DNA from: Oscillibacter sp.
GTDB taxonomy: Bacteria; Bacillota; Clostridia; Oscillospirales; Oscillospiraceae
Length of the DNA stretch: 8,765 nt
Direction: 5' to 3'
Assembly (NCBI GenBank): GCA_009773995.1
Contig: VSMY01000103.1
Coordinates: 1-8,765, forward strand
Numbering within the stretch: position 1 is the first letter of the stretch; each line of letters opens with the position of its first letter. The position numbers were made by a program, and so were the translations under genes. The notes under the pieces are model-generated. The model did no database searches, had not been told where the DNA came from, and saw only the letters and a program-made list of their open reading frames with translations. Of this stretch, positions 1-5,182 are shown piece after piece.

Positions 1-711
1 ACCCAGGCGGACCCGCCCGACGATACACAGAAGGAGGCCGTCCAGTCCATTCTGGACTTCGGCTCCGCCATGACGGCCACGCCCCACGGGAATATCTACT
101 GCCTCACCATCATCGGCCAGATCGAGGGCCACATGGCCGCCGACGACCGGACGAAAACCACCAAGTACGAGCACGTCCTCCCCCTGCTTGCCAAGCTGGA
201 GGAGTCCGGCGAAATCGCCGGGGTCCTCTTCCTCCTGAACACCGTGGGCGGGGACGTGGAGGCGGGCCTGGCCATCGCGGAGCTCATCGCCGGCATGACC
301 AAGCCCACCGTCTCCATCGTCCTGGGGGGCAGCCACTCCATCGGCGTGCCACTGGCGGTGGCGGCCCGGCGGAGCTTCGCCGTGCCCTCCGCCGCCATGA
401 CCATCCACCCGGTCCGCATGAGCGGCACCGTCATCGCCGCCCCCCAGACCTACAGCTATTTCCAAAGGCTCCAGGACCGGATCGTGGCCTTCGTGGCGGG
501 ACACAGCCACATCGCCGCCGGGGACTTCCAGGACCTGATGCTCCAAAAGGACGACATGGCCGCCGACGTGGGCAGCGTCGTCTACGGCGAGGAGGCCGTC
601 CGCCTGGGGCTCATCGACGAGGTGGGGGGCCTCTCCGACGGGCTCCGCTGGCTCTACGGCGAGATTGACGGCGGGAAAAAACGGCGCGGGCGCAGGCCCT
701 CCGCCAAGTAA
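1..711 (+). CDS. tepA: ClpP-family serine protease, TepA-like; 5' end outside window
   Basis: Member of the ClpP/crotonase-fold peptidases, closest in pattern to the Bacillus TepA (YmfB) group of Clp-like proteins, whose substrate is poorly known. The frame is open from base 1 through the ATG at 70, and the 23 codons before that ATG give a plausible protein sequence, so the true start is probably upstream. No ribosome site lies before the ATG at 70. Counting from that ATG, the nucleophile region is GGSHSIG with Ser90, the histidine is His113 in MTIHPVRM, and the acid is probably Asp161, Asp162 or Asp166. The motifs NTVGGDVEAG (57-66) and YGEEAVRLGLIDEVGG (172-187) are typical of this group. 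The C-terminus is a short basic tail (KKRRGRR). The gene ends just before a strong hairpin terminator. Family assignment is sure; the substrate and the name TepA are inferred. Confidence 0.88.
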   Translation, partial: TQADPPDDTQKEAVQSILDFGSAMTATPHGNIYCLTIIGQIEGHMAADDRTKTTKYEHVLPLLAKLEESGEIAGVLFLLNTVGGDVEAGLAIAELIAGMTKPTVSIVLGGSHSIGVPLAVAARRSFAVPSAAMTIHPVRMSGTVIAAPQTYSYFQRLQDRIVAFVAGHSHIAAGDFQDLMLQKDDMAADVGSVVYGEEAVRLGLIDEVGGLSDGLRWLYGEIDGGKKRRGRRPSAK

Positions 712-718
712 CGGCAGC

Positions 719-744
719 GCTCCGGGCCCAGGCCCGGAGCTTTT
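719..744 (+). terminator. Intrinsic terminator after the ClpP-family gene
   Basis: A perfect inverted repeat (719-728 with 731-740, arms GCTCCGGGCC and GGCCCGGAGC) is followed by TTTT at 741-744. It starts 7 bases after the stop codon. The T run is short, but the stem is very GC-rich. Confidence 0.8.
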
Positions 745-767
745 ATGCGTCATTTAGTAAAATATAC

Positions 768-796
768 TTGACAAATAGTCGGATGAGTGCTACACT
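768..796 (+). promoter_or_regulatory. Sigma-A type promoter of the membrane protein/XRE unit
   Basis: A perfect -35 (TTGACA, 768-773) and a -10 (TACACT, 791-796) are separated by exactly 17 bases. The coding start lies 29 bases beyond the -10, after an AAGGGGG ribosome site at 812-818. The AT-rich patch stands out from the GC-rich surroundings. Confidence 0.85.
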
Positions 797-810
797 TGCT
801 TTAACAAGCA
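797..810. promoter_or_regulatory. Small dyad next to the -10, possible operator
   Basis: TGCTT (797-801) and AAGCA (806-810) form an inverted repeat around TAAC, directly after the -10 and covering the expected transcription start. The second gene of the unit encodes an XRE-type DNA-binding protein, so autorepression here is a reasonable guess. The arms are only 5 bases, so chance is possible. Confidence 0.35.
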
Positions 811-825
811 CAAGGGGGAATTTTT

Positions 826-1350
826 ATGGACCACTATCACAGCGGGATTCTGCTGGGCATCTCCGTGGGAATTTTGGCGGGGCTTTTCGTGGTGGCGCTG
901 CTCTTCAAGAAAAAGGTCCTGGACATGCACTTCGACGAGCGGCAGGAGCTGGCCAGGGGCAAGGCGTTTCAATACGGCTTCTTCACCCTCATCATCGCCG
1001 CCTACGCCTACGGCCTCTCCGACGTGCTGTTCGGCCGGTGGTGCGACGTGCTGACCGGGGTGACCCTCTGCCTGGCCGCCGGCCTGTGCGTCTTCGCCGT
1101 CACCTGCATTTTGAAGGACGCCTACTTAAGCCTCCGGGAAAAGCCCCGGCAGGTCATGACCATGTTCGCCCTGCTGGCCCTCATCAATCTGGGCCTGGGC
1201 GGAATGTATGCCGTCTCCCCCGGCCTGGTGGAAAACGGCGTGCTGACCTTCCGGGCGGTGAACCCCATCATCGGCTTCGCCACCCTGGTCATTTTAGCCG
1301 TGTACATCGTCAACCACCTCCTCCGCGCCCGGGAAGAGGAGGCGGAATGA
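826..1350 (+). CDS. Five-helix integral membrane protein of unknown function, paired with an XRE regulator
   Basis: This 174-residue protein has hydrophobic segments at about 8-27, 47-66, 74-96, 109-131 and 144-166, so it is probably a five-pass membrane protein. After the first helix come KKK and the motif FDERQELARGKAFQYGF (36-52); a similar FDER(Q)-x-x-x-x-GKA signature recurs in small Firmicutes membrane proteins encoded next to short XRE regulators. The C-terminus is charged (RAREEEAE) and probably cytoplasmic. The start is supported by a ribosome site (AAGGGGG) 7 bases upstream and a strong promoter. Its TGA overlaps the ATG of the next gene, so the two are probably translationally coupled. 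I cannot assign a biochemical role; sensing or modulating the partner regulator is a guess from the pairing alone. Confidence 0.85.
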   Translation: MDHYHSGILLGISVGILAGLFVVALLFKKKVLDMHFDERQELARGKAFQYGFFTLIIAAYAYGLSDVLFGRWCDVLTGVTLCLAAGLCVFAVTCILKDAYLSLREKPRQVMTMFALLALINLGLGGMYAVSPGLVENGVLTFRAVNPIIGFATLVILAVYIVNHLLRAREEEAE

Positions 1351-1541
1351 AGAACCTACGCCTGAAGGCCGCCCGTGCCGCCCTGGACATGAGCCAGCAG
1401 CAGCTGGCGGACGCCGTGGGGGTCTCCCGCCAGACCATCAACGCCATCGAGAAGGGGGACTATAACCCCACCATCCGGCTCTGCGTCAGCATCTGCCGCA
1501 CCCTGGGGAAGACCCTGGACGAGCTGTTCTGGGAGGGCTGA
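1347..1541 (+). CDS. Short XRE-family (Cro/cI-type HTH) transcriptional regulator
   Basis: A 64-residue protein consisting almost only of a helix-turn-helix domain. The pattern MSQQQLADAVGVSRQTINAI (15-34) is the classic HTH_3 layout, followed by EKGDYNPTIRLCVSICRTLG and the terminal LDELF segment. It resembles the YozG-type mini-regulators, which have no ligand or dimerisation domain. The start ATG overlaps the stop of the membrane protein gene (ATGA) and is preceded by AGGAGG at 1337-1342 with a 4-base spacer, which fixes the start inside a longer open frame. It probably controls its own two-gene unit; other targets cannot be seen. No clear terminator follows it. Confidence 0.88.
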   Translation: MKNLRLKAARAALDMSQQQLADAVGVSRQTINAIEKGDYNPTIRLCVSICRTLGKTLDELFWEG

Positions 1542-1630
1542 GTCCTGTCCGGGCCTATGCGATCCGTTTGCGAAACCATTTTCACGGAGACCAGGCTAAA
1601 CGATTACGTAAATTTTATGAAATTCTTACC

Positions 1631-1659
1631 TTTCCAAATCCGGCGGACTCCTATATAAT
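1631..1659 (+). promoter_or_regulatory. Promoter of pyruvate kinase
   Basis: A perfect -10 (TATAAT, 1654-1659) lies 17 bases after a weaker -35 (TTTCCA, 1631-1636, four of six consensus bases). Transcription would start near 1666, leaving a leader of about 65 bases. Confidence 0.75.
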
Positions 1660-1693
1660 GGGAGACCACAGGGAAGAATATGCAATTGGTTTC

Positions 1694-1714
1694 GGCTCCC
1701 CGCCGGAGGGAGCC
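1694..1714 (+). promoter_or_regulatory. Leader hairpin just before the pyk ribosome site
   Basis: GGCTCCC (1694-1700) and GGGAGCC (1708-1714) form a 7-bp stem with a 7-base loop. The stem ends 3 bases before the AGGAGG ribosome site (1718-1723). It could protect the transcript's 5' end or affect translation. There is no T run, so it is not a terminator. Confidence 0.5.
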
Positions 1715-1731
1715 TATAGGAGGAATTTCAT

Positions 1732-3165
1732 ATGCCGAGAAAAACGAAGATTATCTGCACCCTGGGCCCCGCCGTGGACAGCGAGGACATGATTGTCGCC
1801 CTCATCAAGGGGGGCATGAACGGCGCCCGGTTCAACTTTTCCCACGGCAGCCACCCGGAGCACCTGGAGCGGCTGAACCGCCTCAAGGCCGTCCGGGACC
1901 GGATGGGCCGCCCCGTGGCCACCATCCTGGACACCAAGGGCCCGGAGATCCGCATCCGGAGCTTTGAGACGAAGACCGTGGACCTGGCCGCCGGGGAGGA
2001 CTTCACCCTCACGGTGGAGGACGTGCCCGGCACCGCCCGGCGGGTCTCCGTCACCTATCCCAAGCTCCACGAGGAGGTAACTCCCGGCCAGGTCATTCTC
2101 ATCGACGACGGGCTGGTTGCCATCCGGGTCAAGGAAATCAAGGGCCCGGACATCGTCTGCGAGGTGGAGAACGGGGGAACCCTCTCCGCCAATAAGTCCA
2201 TCAACATCCCCGGAGCCCACATTCAGCTCCCCGCCCTGACGGAGAAGGACGTGGCGGACATCCGCTTCGGCGTGGAGAACGATTTCGACTTCATCGCCGC
2301 CTCCTTCGTCCGCCGGGCCGCCGACGTGGAGGCCGTGCGCCAGGTCCTCCGGGACTGCGGCGGGGACGAGGTGAAAATCATCGCCAAAATTGAAAACCAG
2401 GAGGGCGTGGACAACCTGGACGATATTCTCTCCGCCGCCGACGGAATCATGGTAGCCCGGGGCGACCTGGGGGTGGAGATTCCCGCCGCCAAGGTCCCGG
2501 CCCTCCAGAAGCAGATGATCCGCAAGGGGCTCCAAGCGGGCAAGCCCGTCATCACGGCCACGCAGATGCTGGATTCCATGATGCGCAACCCCCGCCCCAC
2601 ACGGGCGGAGGTCTCGGACGTGGCCAACGCCGTGTACGACGGCACCAGCTGCGTCATGCTCTCCGGCGAGACCGCCGGGGGAAAGTACCCCGTGGAGGCC
2701 CTTGGCGCCATGCTGGAAATCGTCACCGAGGCGGAGGGCTCCATCGACTACTGGAAGCGCTTCCAGAAGCACCTGGTGGTGACGGCCTCCAACATCAACG
2801 ACGCCATCACCCACACCTGCTGCCTGACGGCCCGGGACCTGAACGCCACGGCCATCCTGGCGGCCAGCAGCTCCGGCCGCACGGCCCGGATGATCTGCCG
2901 GTTCCGCCCCGCCTGCCCGGTGGCGGCGCTGACCATGCACGAGAAGACCCGGCGGCAGCTGGCCATCTGCTGGGGGGTGATTCCCTTCCTGACGGGGGAG
3001 GTGAACTCCACGGACCGGATTTTCTCCCTCTCCGCCGAAGTGGCGGTGAAGGAGGGGCTGGTCCAGCCGGGGGACACGGTGGTCATCACCGCCGGGGTGC
3101 CCCTGGGGAAGAGCGGGTCCACCAATCTCATCAAGGCGCAGGTGATTGAGGATATCACCCTGTGA
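1732..3165 (+). CDS. pyk: Pyruvate kinase
   Basis: Converts phosphoenolpyruvate and ADP to pyruvate and ATP, the last step of glycolysis, in the cytoplasm. The protein is 477 residues. KTKIICTLGP (4-13) and the NFSHG segment (35-39) open the barrel domain. IIAKIENQEG (216-225) carries the catalytic Lys219 and metal ligand Glu221; ARGDLGVEIP (242-251) carries Asp245; ITATQMLDSM (274-283) and the PTRAEVSDVANA segment (289-300) complete the active site. A B domain lies at about 70-170 and the C domain from about 350. It ends without the extra PEP-utiliser-like domain of the longer Bacillus enzyme. DTKGPEIR (67-74) has Thr68 and Glu72, the residue pair associated with potassium-dependent enzymes. 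The ATG is set by AGGAGG 8 bases upstream. It is a single-gene unit with its own promoter and terminator; no phosphofructokinase gene lies next to it. Confidence 0.97.
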   Translation: MPRKTKIICTLGPAVDSEDMIVALIKGGMNGARFNFSHGSHPEHLERLNRLKAVRDRMGRPVATILDTKGPEIRIRSFETKTVDLAAGEDFTLTVEDVPGTARRVSVTYPKLHEEVTPGQVILIDDGLVAIRVKEIKGPDIVCEVENGGTLSANKSINIPGAHIQLPALTEKDVADIRFGVENDFDFIAASFVRRAADVEAVRQVLRDCGGDEVKIIAKIENQEGVDNLDDILSAADGIMVARGDLGVEIPAAKVPALQKQMIRKGLQAGKPVITATQMLDSMMRNPRPTRAEVSDVANAVYDGTSCVMLSGETAGGKYPVEALGAMLEIVTEAEGSIDYWKRFQKHLVVTASNINDAITHTCCLTARDLNATAILAASSSGRTARMICRFRPACPVAALTMHEKTRRQLAICWGVIPFLTGEVNSTDRIFSLSAEVAVKEGLVQPGDTVVITAGVPLGKSGSTNLIKAQVIEDITL

Positions 3166-3256
3166 GGGAGCCTATTCTCGCGCTGACGCGCGGGGTGGTC
3201 AACAGCCATGAAGATGGCTGGTCCTTTGCACGGTCCAAAAGAGAAAAAGAAGTATG

Positions 3257-3287
3257 GAGCCCTCCGGCATCGCCGGAGGGCTCTTTT
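3257..3287 (+). terminator. Terminator after pyk, facing the RHH gene
   Basis: A perfect 12-bp stem (3257-3268 with 3272-3283) around ATC is followed by TTTT. It lies 92 bases after the pyk stop and 8 bases past the stop of the convergent small gene, so it may stop transcription from both sides. On the minus strand the T-rich stretch after the stem is less regular. The 3166-3256 segment also holds a 7-bp hairpin (CAGCCAT/ATGGCTG, 3203-3220) without a T run. Confidence 0.85.
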
Positions 3288-3294
3288 GGGGGGG

Positions 3295-3462
3295 TTACTC
3301 CCTTGGTTCTTCCTGGTCCAGTTCCCCGAAATGCCGGTGCAGCAGCCAGCGCAGATACCCCGCCGCCGTGCGTCCCGTCTCCCCCGCCATGCGGGAAAGC
3401 CGCTCATGTTCTCTCTGCGAAATGGTCACGCGAACTAGTTTTTTTGCATCTTTGCGCTCCAT
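3295..3462 (-). CDS. Small ribbon-helix-helix (CopG/MobC-like) DNA-binding protein
   Basis: A 55-residue reading frame read from the minus strand. A basic start (MERKDAKK) leads into the strand LVRVTIS (9-15), then helix QREHERLSRMAGETG (16-30), then TAAGYLRWLLHRHF (32-45), then an acidic tail. This strand-helix-turn-helix order fits the ribbon-helix-helix fold of CopG, Arc and some mobilisation proteins, which bind DNA as dimers through the strand. The ATG has GAGGTG (3471-3476) 8 bases upstream. No toxin, relaxase or other usual partner lies beside it, so whether it is an orphan regulator, an antitoxin left alone or a mobile-element remnant cannot be told. Its short length is normal for this fold. 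Confidence 0.72.
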   Translation of the reverse strand: MERKDAKKLVRVTISQREHERLSRMAGETGRTAAGYLRWLLHRHFGELDQEEPRE

Positions 3463-3482
3463 AAGAGTATCACCTCAAGGAC

Positions 3483-3491
3483 ACTATAGCA
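3483..3491 (-). promoter_or_regulatory. Possible extended -10 promoter of the RHH gene
   Basis: On the minus strand TGC precedes TATAGT (3488 to 3483), an extended -10 pattern. No good -35 stands 16-18 bases upstream. The predicted transcription start falls at or just inside the ribosome site, giving a very short leader, so this is a weak call. Confidence 0.35.
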
Positions 3492-3523
3492 CTTATGTCT
3501 CCCTGCAATAGGGTAATTCTGAC

Positions 3524-3611
3524 CTAATCAAAAAAGATTCCATACACGCTGATATCCAAGCTTTCGTCGTTTTCCTCTTTTCGATTTTCGCATCTCCACA
3601 AAGCCCTTCAC
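3524..3611 (-). pseudogene. Decayed 3' end of a second GreA/GreB-family gene
   Basis: Read on the minus strand, this stretch gives VKGFVEMR, then KIEK in a second frame, then ENDESLDISVY in a third. These line up in order with MKYFVEIR, KIEK and the EDDESLNISSY end of the intact elongation factor about 260 bases away. Two single-base deletions relative to the intact gene, both in A-rich runs, break the frame. The stop after the final Tyr is lost, and reading would continue GIFFD to a TAG at 3524-3526. The homology seems to end near 3611, where a strong hairpin starts. No ribosome site or N-terminal half is visible. The alignment was done by eye. Confidence 0.7.
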
Positions 3612-3872
3612 GCCGGGCAGGTCCCCACCTGGGCCCGGCCTCCAATCCGGCGCTTATGCCAGGTCAGCGGCAGCGGAAAGAGAAGCTGGTCCATTCGTCC
3701 ACCACCAAAACCCCCGCCCGCACCACGCCGCGGGCAGAAGACCTGCGTAAAAAACGGAGGCACGTCCTGCGCGCCCCCGTTTTCTCTCTTCCACCGTGCA
3801 CGGCGCATTCTCTCTTTTCGAAAAAGAGAGAATGGGGGGTGCATTGGACCAGCCCTCAAAGGGCTGTATTCC
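3612..3872. other. Non-coding, hairpin-rich stretch between the GreA relic and the intact gene
   Basis: No convincing gene is present. Three stem-loops are visible. The first is 3612-3639 (arms GCCGGGC/GCCCGGC plus AGGT/ACCT, loop CCCC, GG bulge). The second is 3806-3834 (13-bp perfect stem CATTCTCTCTTTT, loop CGA). The third is 3850-3866 (CAGCCCT/AGGGCTG, loop CAA), just after the elongation factor stop. A distant 9-base inverted repeat (GCTGGTCCA 3685-3693, TGGACCAGC 3845-3853) and a palindrome CCGTGCACGG (3793-3802) add to the structure. None has the T run of a standard terminator, though the 3850 hairpin is placed like a 3' processing or weak termination site. An inserted repeat element or structured RNA is possible. 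Confidence 0.45.
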
Positions 3873-4376
3873 TCAATAGGAACTAATATTCAGGCTCTCG
3901 TCATCCTCACCCTTTTCTATCTTCCGAATTTCCACAAAATATTTCATATGGGGATTGACCACAATCTCCACCCGCTCTCCAGCCCGCCGGCCGAGAATCG
4001 CCTTCCCCACCGGGGACTCCTTGCTCACAAGCCCCTTCAGGGCGTCTTGGCGCAAGGTGGTGACAATCCGGACCTCCATTTCCTTTTTCACCATCTCATT
4101 GTAAATCGTCACCCGGTCGAACAGCCCTGCCGCGTCCGCCGCGCCTGTTACCTCAATCACCTTCGCCGTGCGGATCATCCGCTCCAGGTACCGGATGCGG
4201 CTGTCGTTCCGGTTCTTCGCCTGCTTGGCGCACTTGTATTCAAAGTTCTCGCTCAGGTCCCCGAAGGCCCGGGCCGTCTGGACCTCCTCAATCAGCTGGG
4301 GCCGCAGCACCCGGACCCGGTGATCCAGCTCCTCCCGCATTTTTTTGATGTCCACCGCCGTCAGCTCGTCGTACAC
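3873..4376 (-). CDS. greA: GreA/GreB-family transcription elongation factor (GTG start)
   Basis: GreA-type factors enter the RNA polymerase secondary channel and stimulate cleavage of backtracked transcripts. With the GTG start the protein is 167 residues, close to the usual 155-165. An N-terminal coiled coil (about 6-75) carries the tip motif ARAFGDLSENFEY (35-47), with acidic Asp40 and Glu43 matching the pair needed for cleavage in E. coli GreA. The C-terminal FKBP-like domain has SPVGKAILGRRAGERVEI (121-138) and ends EKGEDDESLNISSY. GTG at 4376 is preferred because AAGGAGG stands 8 bases upstream. The in-frame TTG (4439) and ATG codons (4415, 4412) lie within the -35 and -10 of the gene's own promoter, upstream of the expected transcript start. 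It is divergent from the selenium operon. A relic of a related gene lies downstream, so this may be a paralogue rather than the main GreA. Confidence 0.88.
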   Translation of the reverse strand: MYDELTAVDIKKMREELDHRVRVLRPQLIEEVQTARAFGDLSENFEYKCAKQAKNRNDSRIRYLERMIRTAKVIEVTGAADAAGLFDRVTIYNEMVKKEMEVRIVTTLRQDALKGLVSKESPVGKAILGRRAGERVEIVVNPHMKYFVEIRKIEKGEDDESLNISSY

Positions 4377-4384
4377 GGCGCATC

Positions 4385-4391
4385 CCTCCTT
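4385..4391 (-). promoter_or_regulatory. Ribosome site that sets the GTG start of greA
   Basis: AAGGAGG on the minus strand lies 8 bases before GTG at 4376-4374. The ATG at 4383-4381 is out of frame and overlaps the end of this site, so it is not a usable start for the protein. Confidence 0.8.
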
Positions 4392-4410
4392 CGCATTGGT
4401 TAACCGCTCC

Positions 4411-4439
4411 ATCATAGCCCCTTCCGCCGCCGCTGTCAA
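4411..4439 (-). promoter_or_regulatory. Promoter of the greA-family gene
   Basis: On the minus strand a perfect TTGACA (4439 to 4434) and TATGAT (4416 to 4411) are separated by 17 bases. Transcription would start near 4404, giving a leader of about 28 bases to the GTG. Confidence 0.85.
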
Positions 4440-4457
4440 GGACTCCCCTTGACGGCG
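4431..4457. repeat. Inverted repeat linking two divergent -35 elements
   Basis: GTCAAGG (4435-4441) and CCTTGAC (4447-4453) are perfect inverted arms around ACTCC. Flanking CGC/GCG extends this to 10 of 11 pairs. The arms contain the back-to-back -35 boxes of the greA-family promoter and the yqeC promoter. This may be a regulator site, or only the result of two similar -35 boxes facing apart. Confidence 0.5.
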
Positions 4458-4477
4458 GGGCGGAGGGGTGCTATTCT
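4449..4477 (+). promoter_or_regulatory. Promoter of the yqeC-yqeB-selD operon
   Basis: TTGACG (4449-4454) and TATTCT (4472-4477) are separated by 17 bases. The -35 matches five of six and the -10 four of six consensus bases, so this is a moderate promoter. The yqeC ribosome site AGGAGGG (4495-4501) follows. Confidence 0.65.
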
Positions 4478-4507
4478 ATACAAAGAACAACGAGAGGAGG
4501 GACCGCC

Positions 4508-5182
4508 ATGGACCTGGCCGGACTGCTGGACATCCATCCCGGCGTCACCGCCGTCACCGGCGGCGGGGGGAAGACCACCCTCCTGCGGGTCCTGGGAACG
4601 GAGCTGGCGGCGGGCGGGGCCCGGGTCCTTCTCTGCGCCACCACGAAGCTCTTTCCCTTCCAGGGCCTGCCCAACCTGGTAAGCCCCACGGAGGAAGCCC
4701 TGGCGGAGGCCCTGGCCTCCCGCCGCCTGGTCTGCGCCGGGGCCCCGGTTCCCGGCACGGGGAAGCTCACCGCCCCGGCCATCCCCATGGCCCGCCTGAT
4801 GGAGCTGGCGGACTACGTGCTGGCGGAGGCCGACGGCTCCGCGGGCCGTCCCCTCAAGGCCCACGCTCCCCACGAGCCGGTGATTCCCCCTGAGGCGAAC
4901 CAGGTCCTTTGTATTGTCGGGGCCTCCGGCTTTGGACGGCCCATTTTGGAGGCGGCCCACCGCCCGGCCCTCTACGCCCGGCTGGCGGGCGTTCCGGAGA
5001 GCGCCCCCGCCGGGCCGGAGACGGAGGCGGCGGTGCTGCTGGCGGAGGGCCTCCACCACCGGGTTTTCGTCAACCAGGCCGAGACGGCGGAGGCCCGGAG
5101 ACAGGCCGCGGCCCTGGCGGCGCGGGTGTCCTGCCCCGCGGCGGCGGGGTCGCTTATGAGAAAGGAGTGTTTCCCATGCTAG
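4508..5182 (+). CDS. yqeC: Selenium-dependent hydroxylase accessory protein YqeC
   Basis: YqeC-type proteins occur with YqeB and SelD in bacteria that have selenium-dependent molybdenum hydroxylases, and are thought to help load or mature the selenium-containing molybdenum cofactor; the exact reaction is not settled. The 224-residue protein has an N-terminal nucleotide-binding loop GGGGKTT (18-24), a strand VLLCATTKLF (40-49), and the family signature YVLAEADGSAGRPLKAHAPHEPVIP (103-127), given here by its ends and centre EADGS. Another conserved stretch is IVGASGFG (136-143). The ATG has AGGAGGG 6 bases upstream. Its last codons overlap the start of yqeB by 7 bases, so the two are probably translated together. 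It is the first gene of a three-gene operon with selD. Confidence 0.9.
   Translation: MDLAGLLDIHPGVTAVTGGGGKTTLLRVLGTELAAGGARVLLCATTKLFPFQGLPNLVSPTEEALAEALASRRLVCAGAPVPGTGKLTAPAIPMARLMELADYVLAEADGSAGRPLKAHAPHEPVIPPEANQVLCIVGASGFGRPILEAAHRPALYARLAGVPESAPAGPETEAAVLLAEGLHHRVFVNQAETAEARRQAAALAARVSCPAAAGSLMRKECFPC
5161..5167 (+). promoter_or_regulatory. Ribosome site that sets the yqeB start
   Basis: AAAGGAG lies inside the end of yqeC, 8 bases before the ATG at 5176. It chooses this start over a much longer open frame reaching back to 4909, whose extra residues are an out-of-frame reading of yqeC. Confidence 0.85.

Noticed and set aside
768..1346. Longer N-terminal extension of the XRE regulator frame
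   Set aside because: The extension is an out-of-frame reading of the membrane protein gene and would start inside the promoter; the ATG at 1347 has its own ribosome site.
1566..1576. Short GTTT-GCG-AAAC dyad upstream of pyk as a regulator site
   Set aside because: The arms are only 4 bases and it does not match a known operator consensus such as cre well enough.
1568..1792. Open frame across the pyk promoter and leader
   Set aside because: It covers the pyk -35, -10 and ribosome site and then reads pyk out of frame.
1714..2940. Long open frame on the minus strand opposite pyruvate kinase (408 codons)
   Set aside because: It is the antisense of a certain gene in GC-rich DNA; the protein is a low-complexity mix of Gly, His, Val and Asp with no family pattern.
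3203..3220. 7-bp hairpin CAGCCAT/ATGGCTG after pyk as a terminator
   Set aside because: No T run follows; the 3257-3287 hairpin is the better terminator.
3608..3859. 83-codon open frame on the minus strand in the gene-poor stretch
   Set aside because: No ribosome site, composition unlike a real protein, and it runs through three hairpins.
4909..5175. Extended N-terminus of YqeB
   Set aside because: The extra 89 residues are a frame-shifted reading of yqeC, rich in Gly, Pro and Arg; the ATG at 5176 has AAAGGAG upstream.
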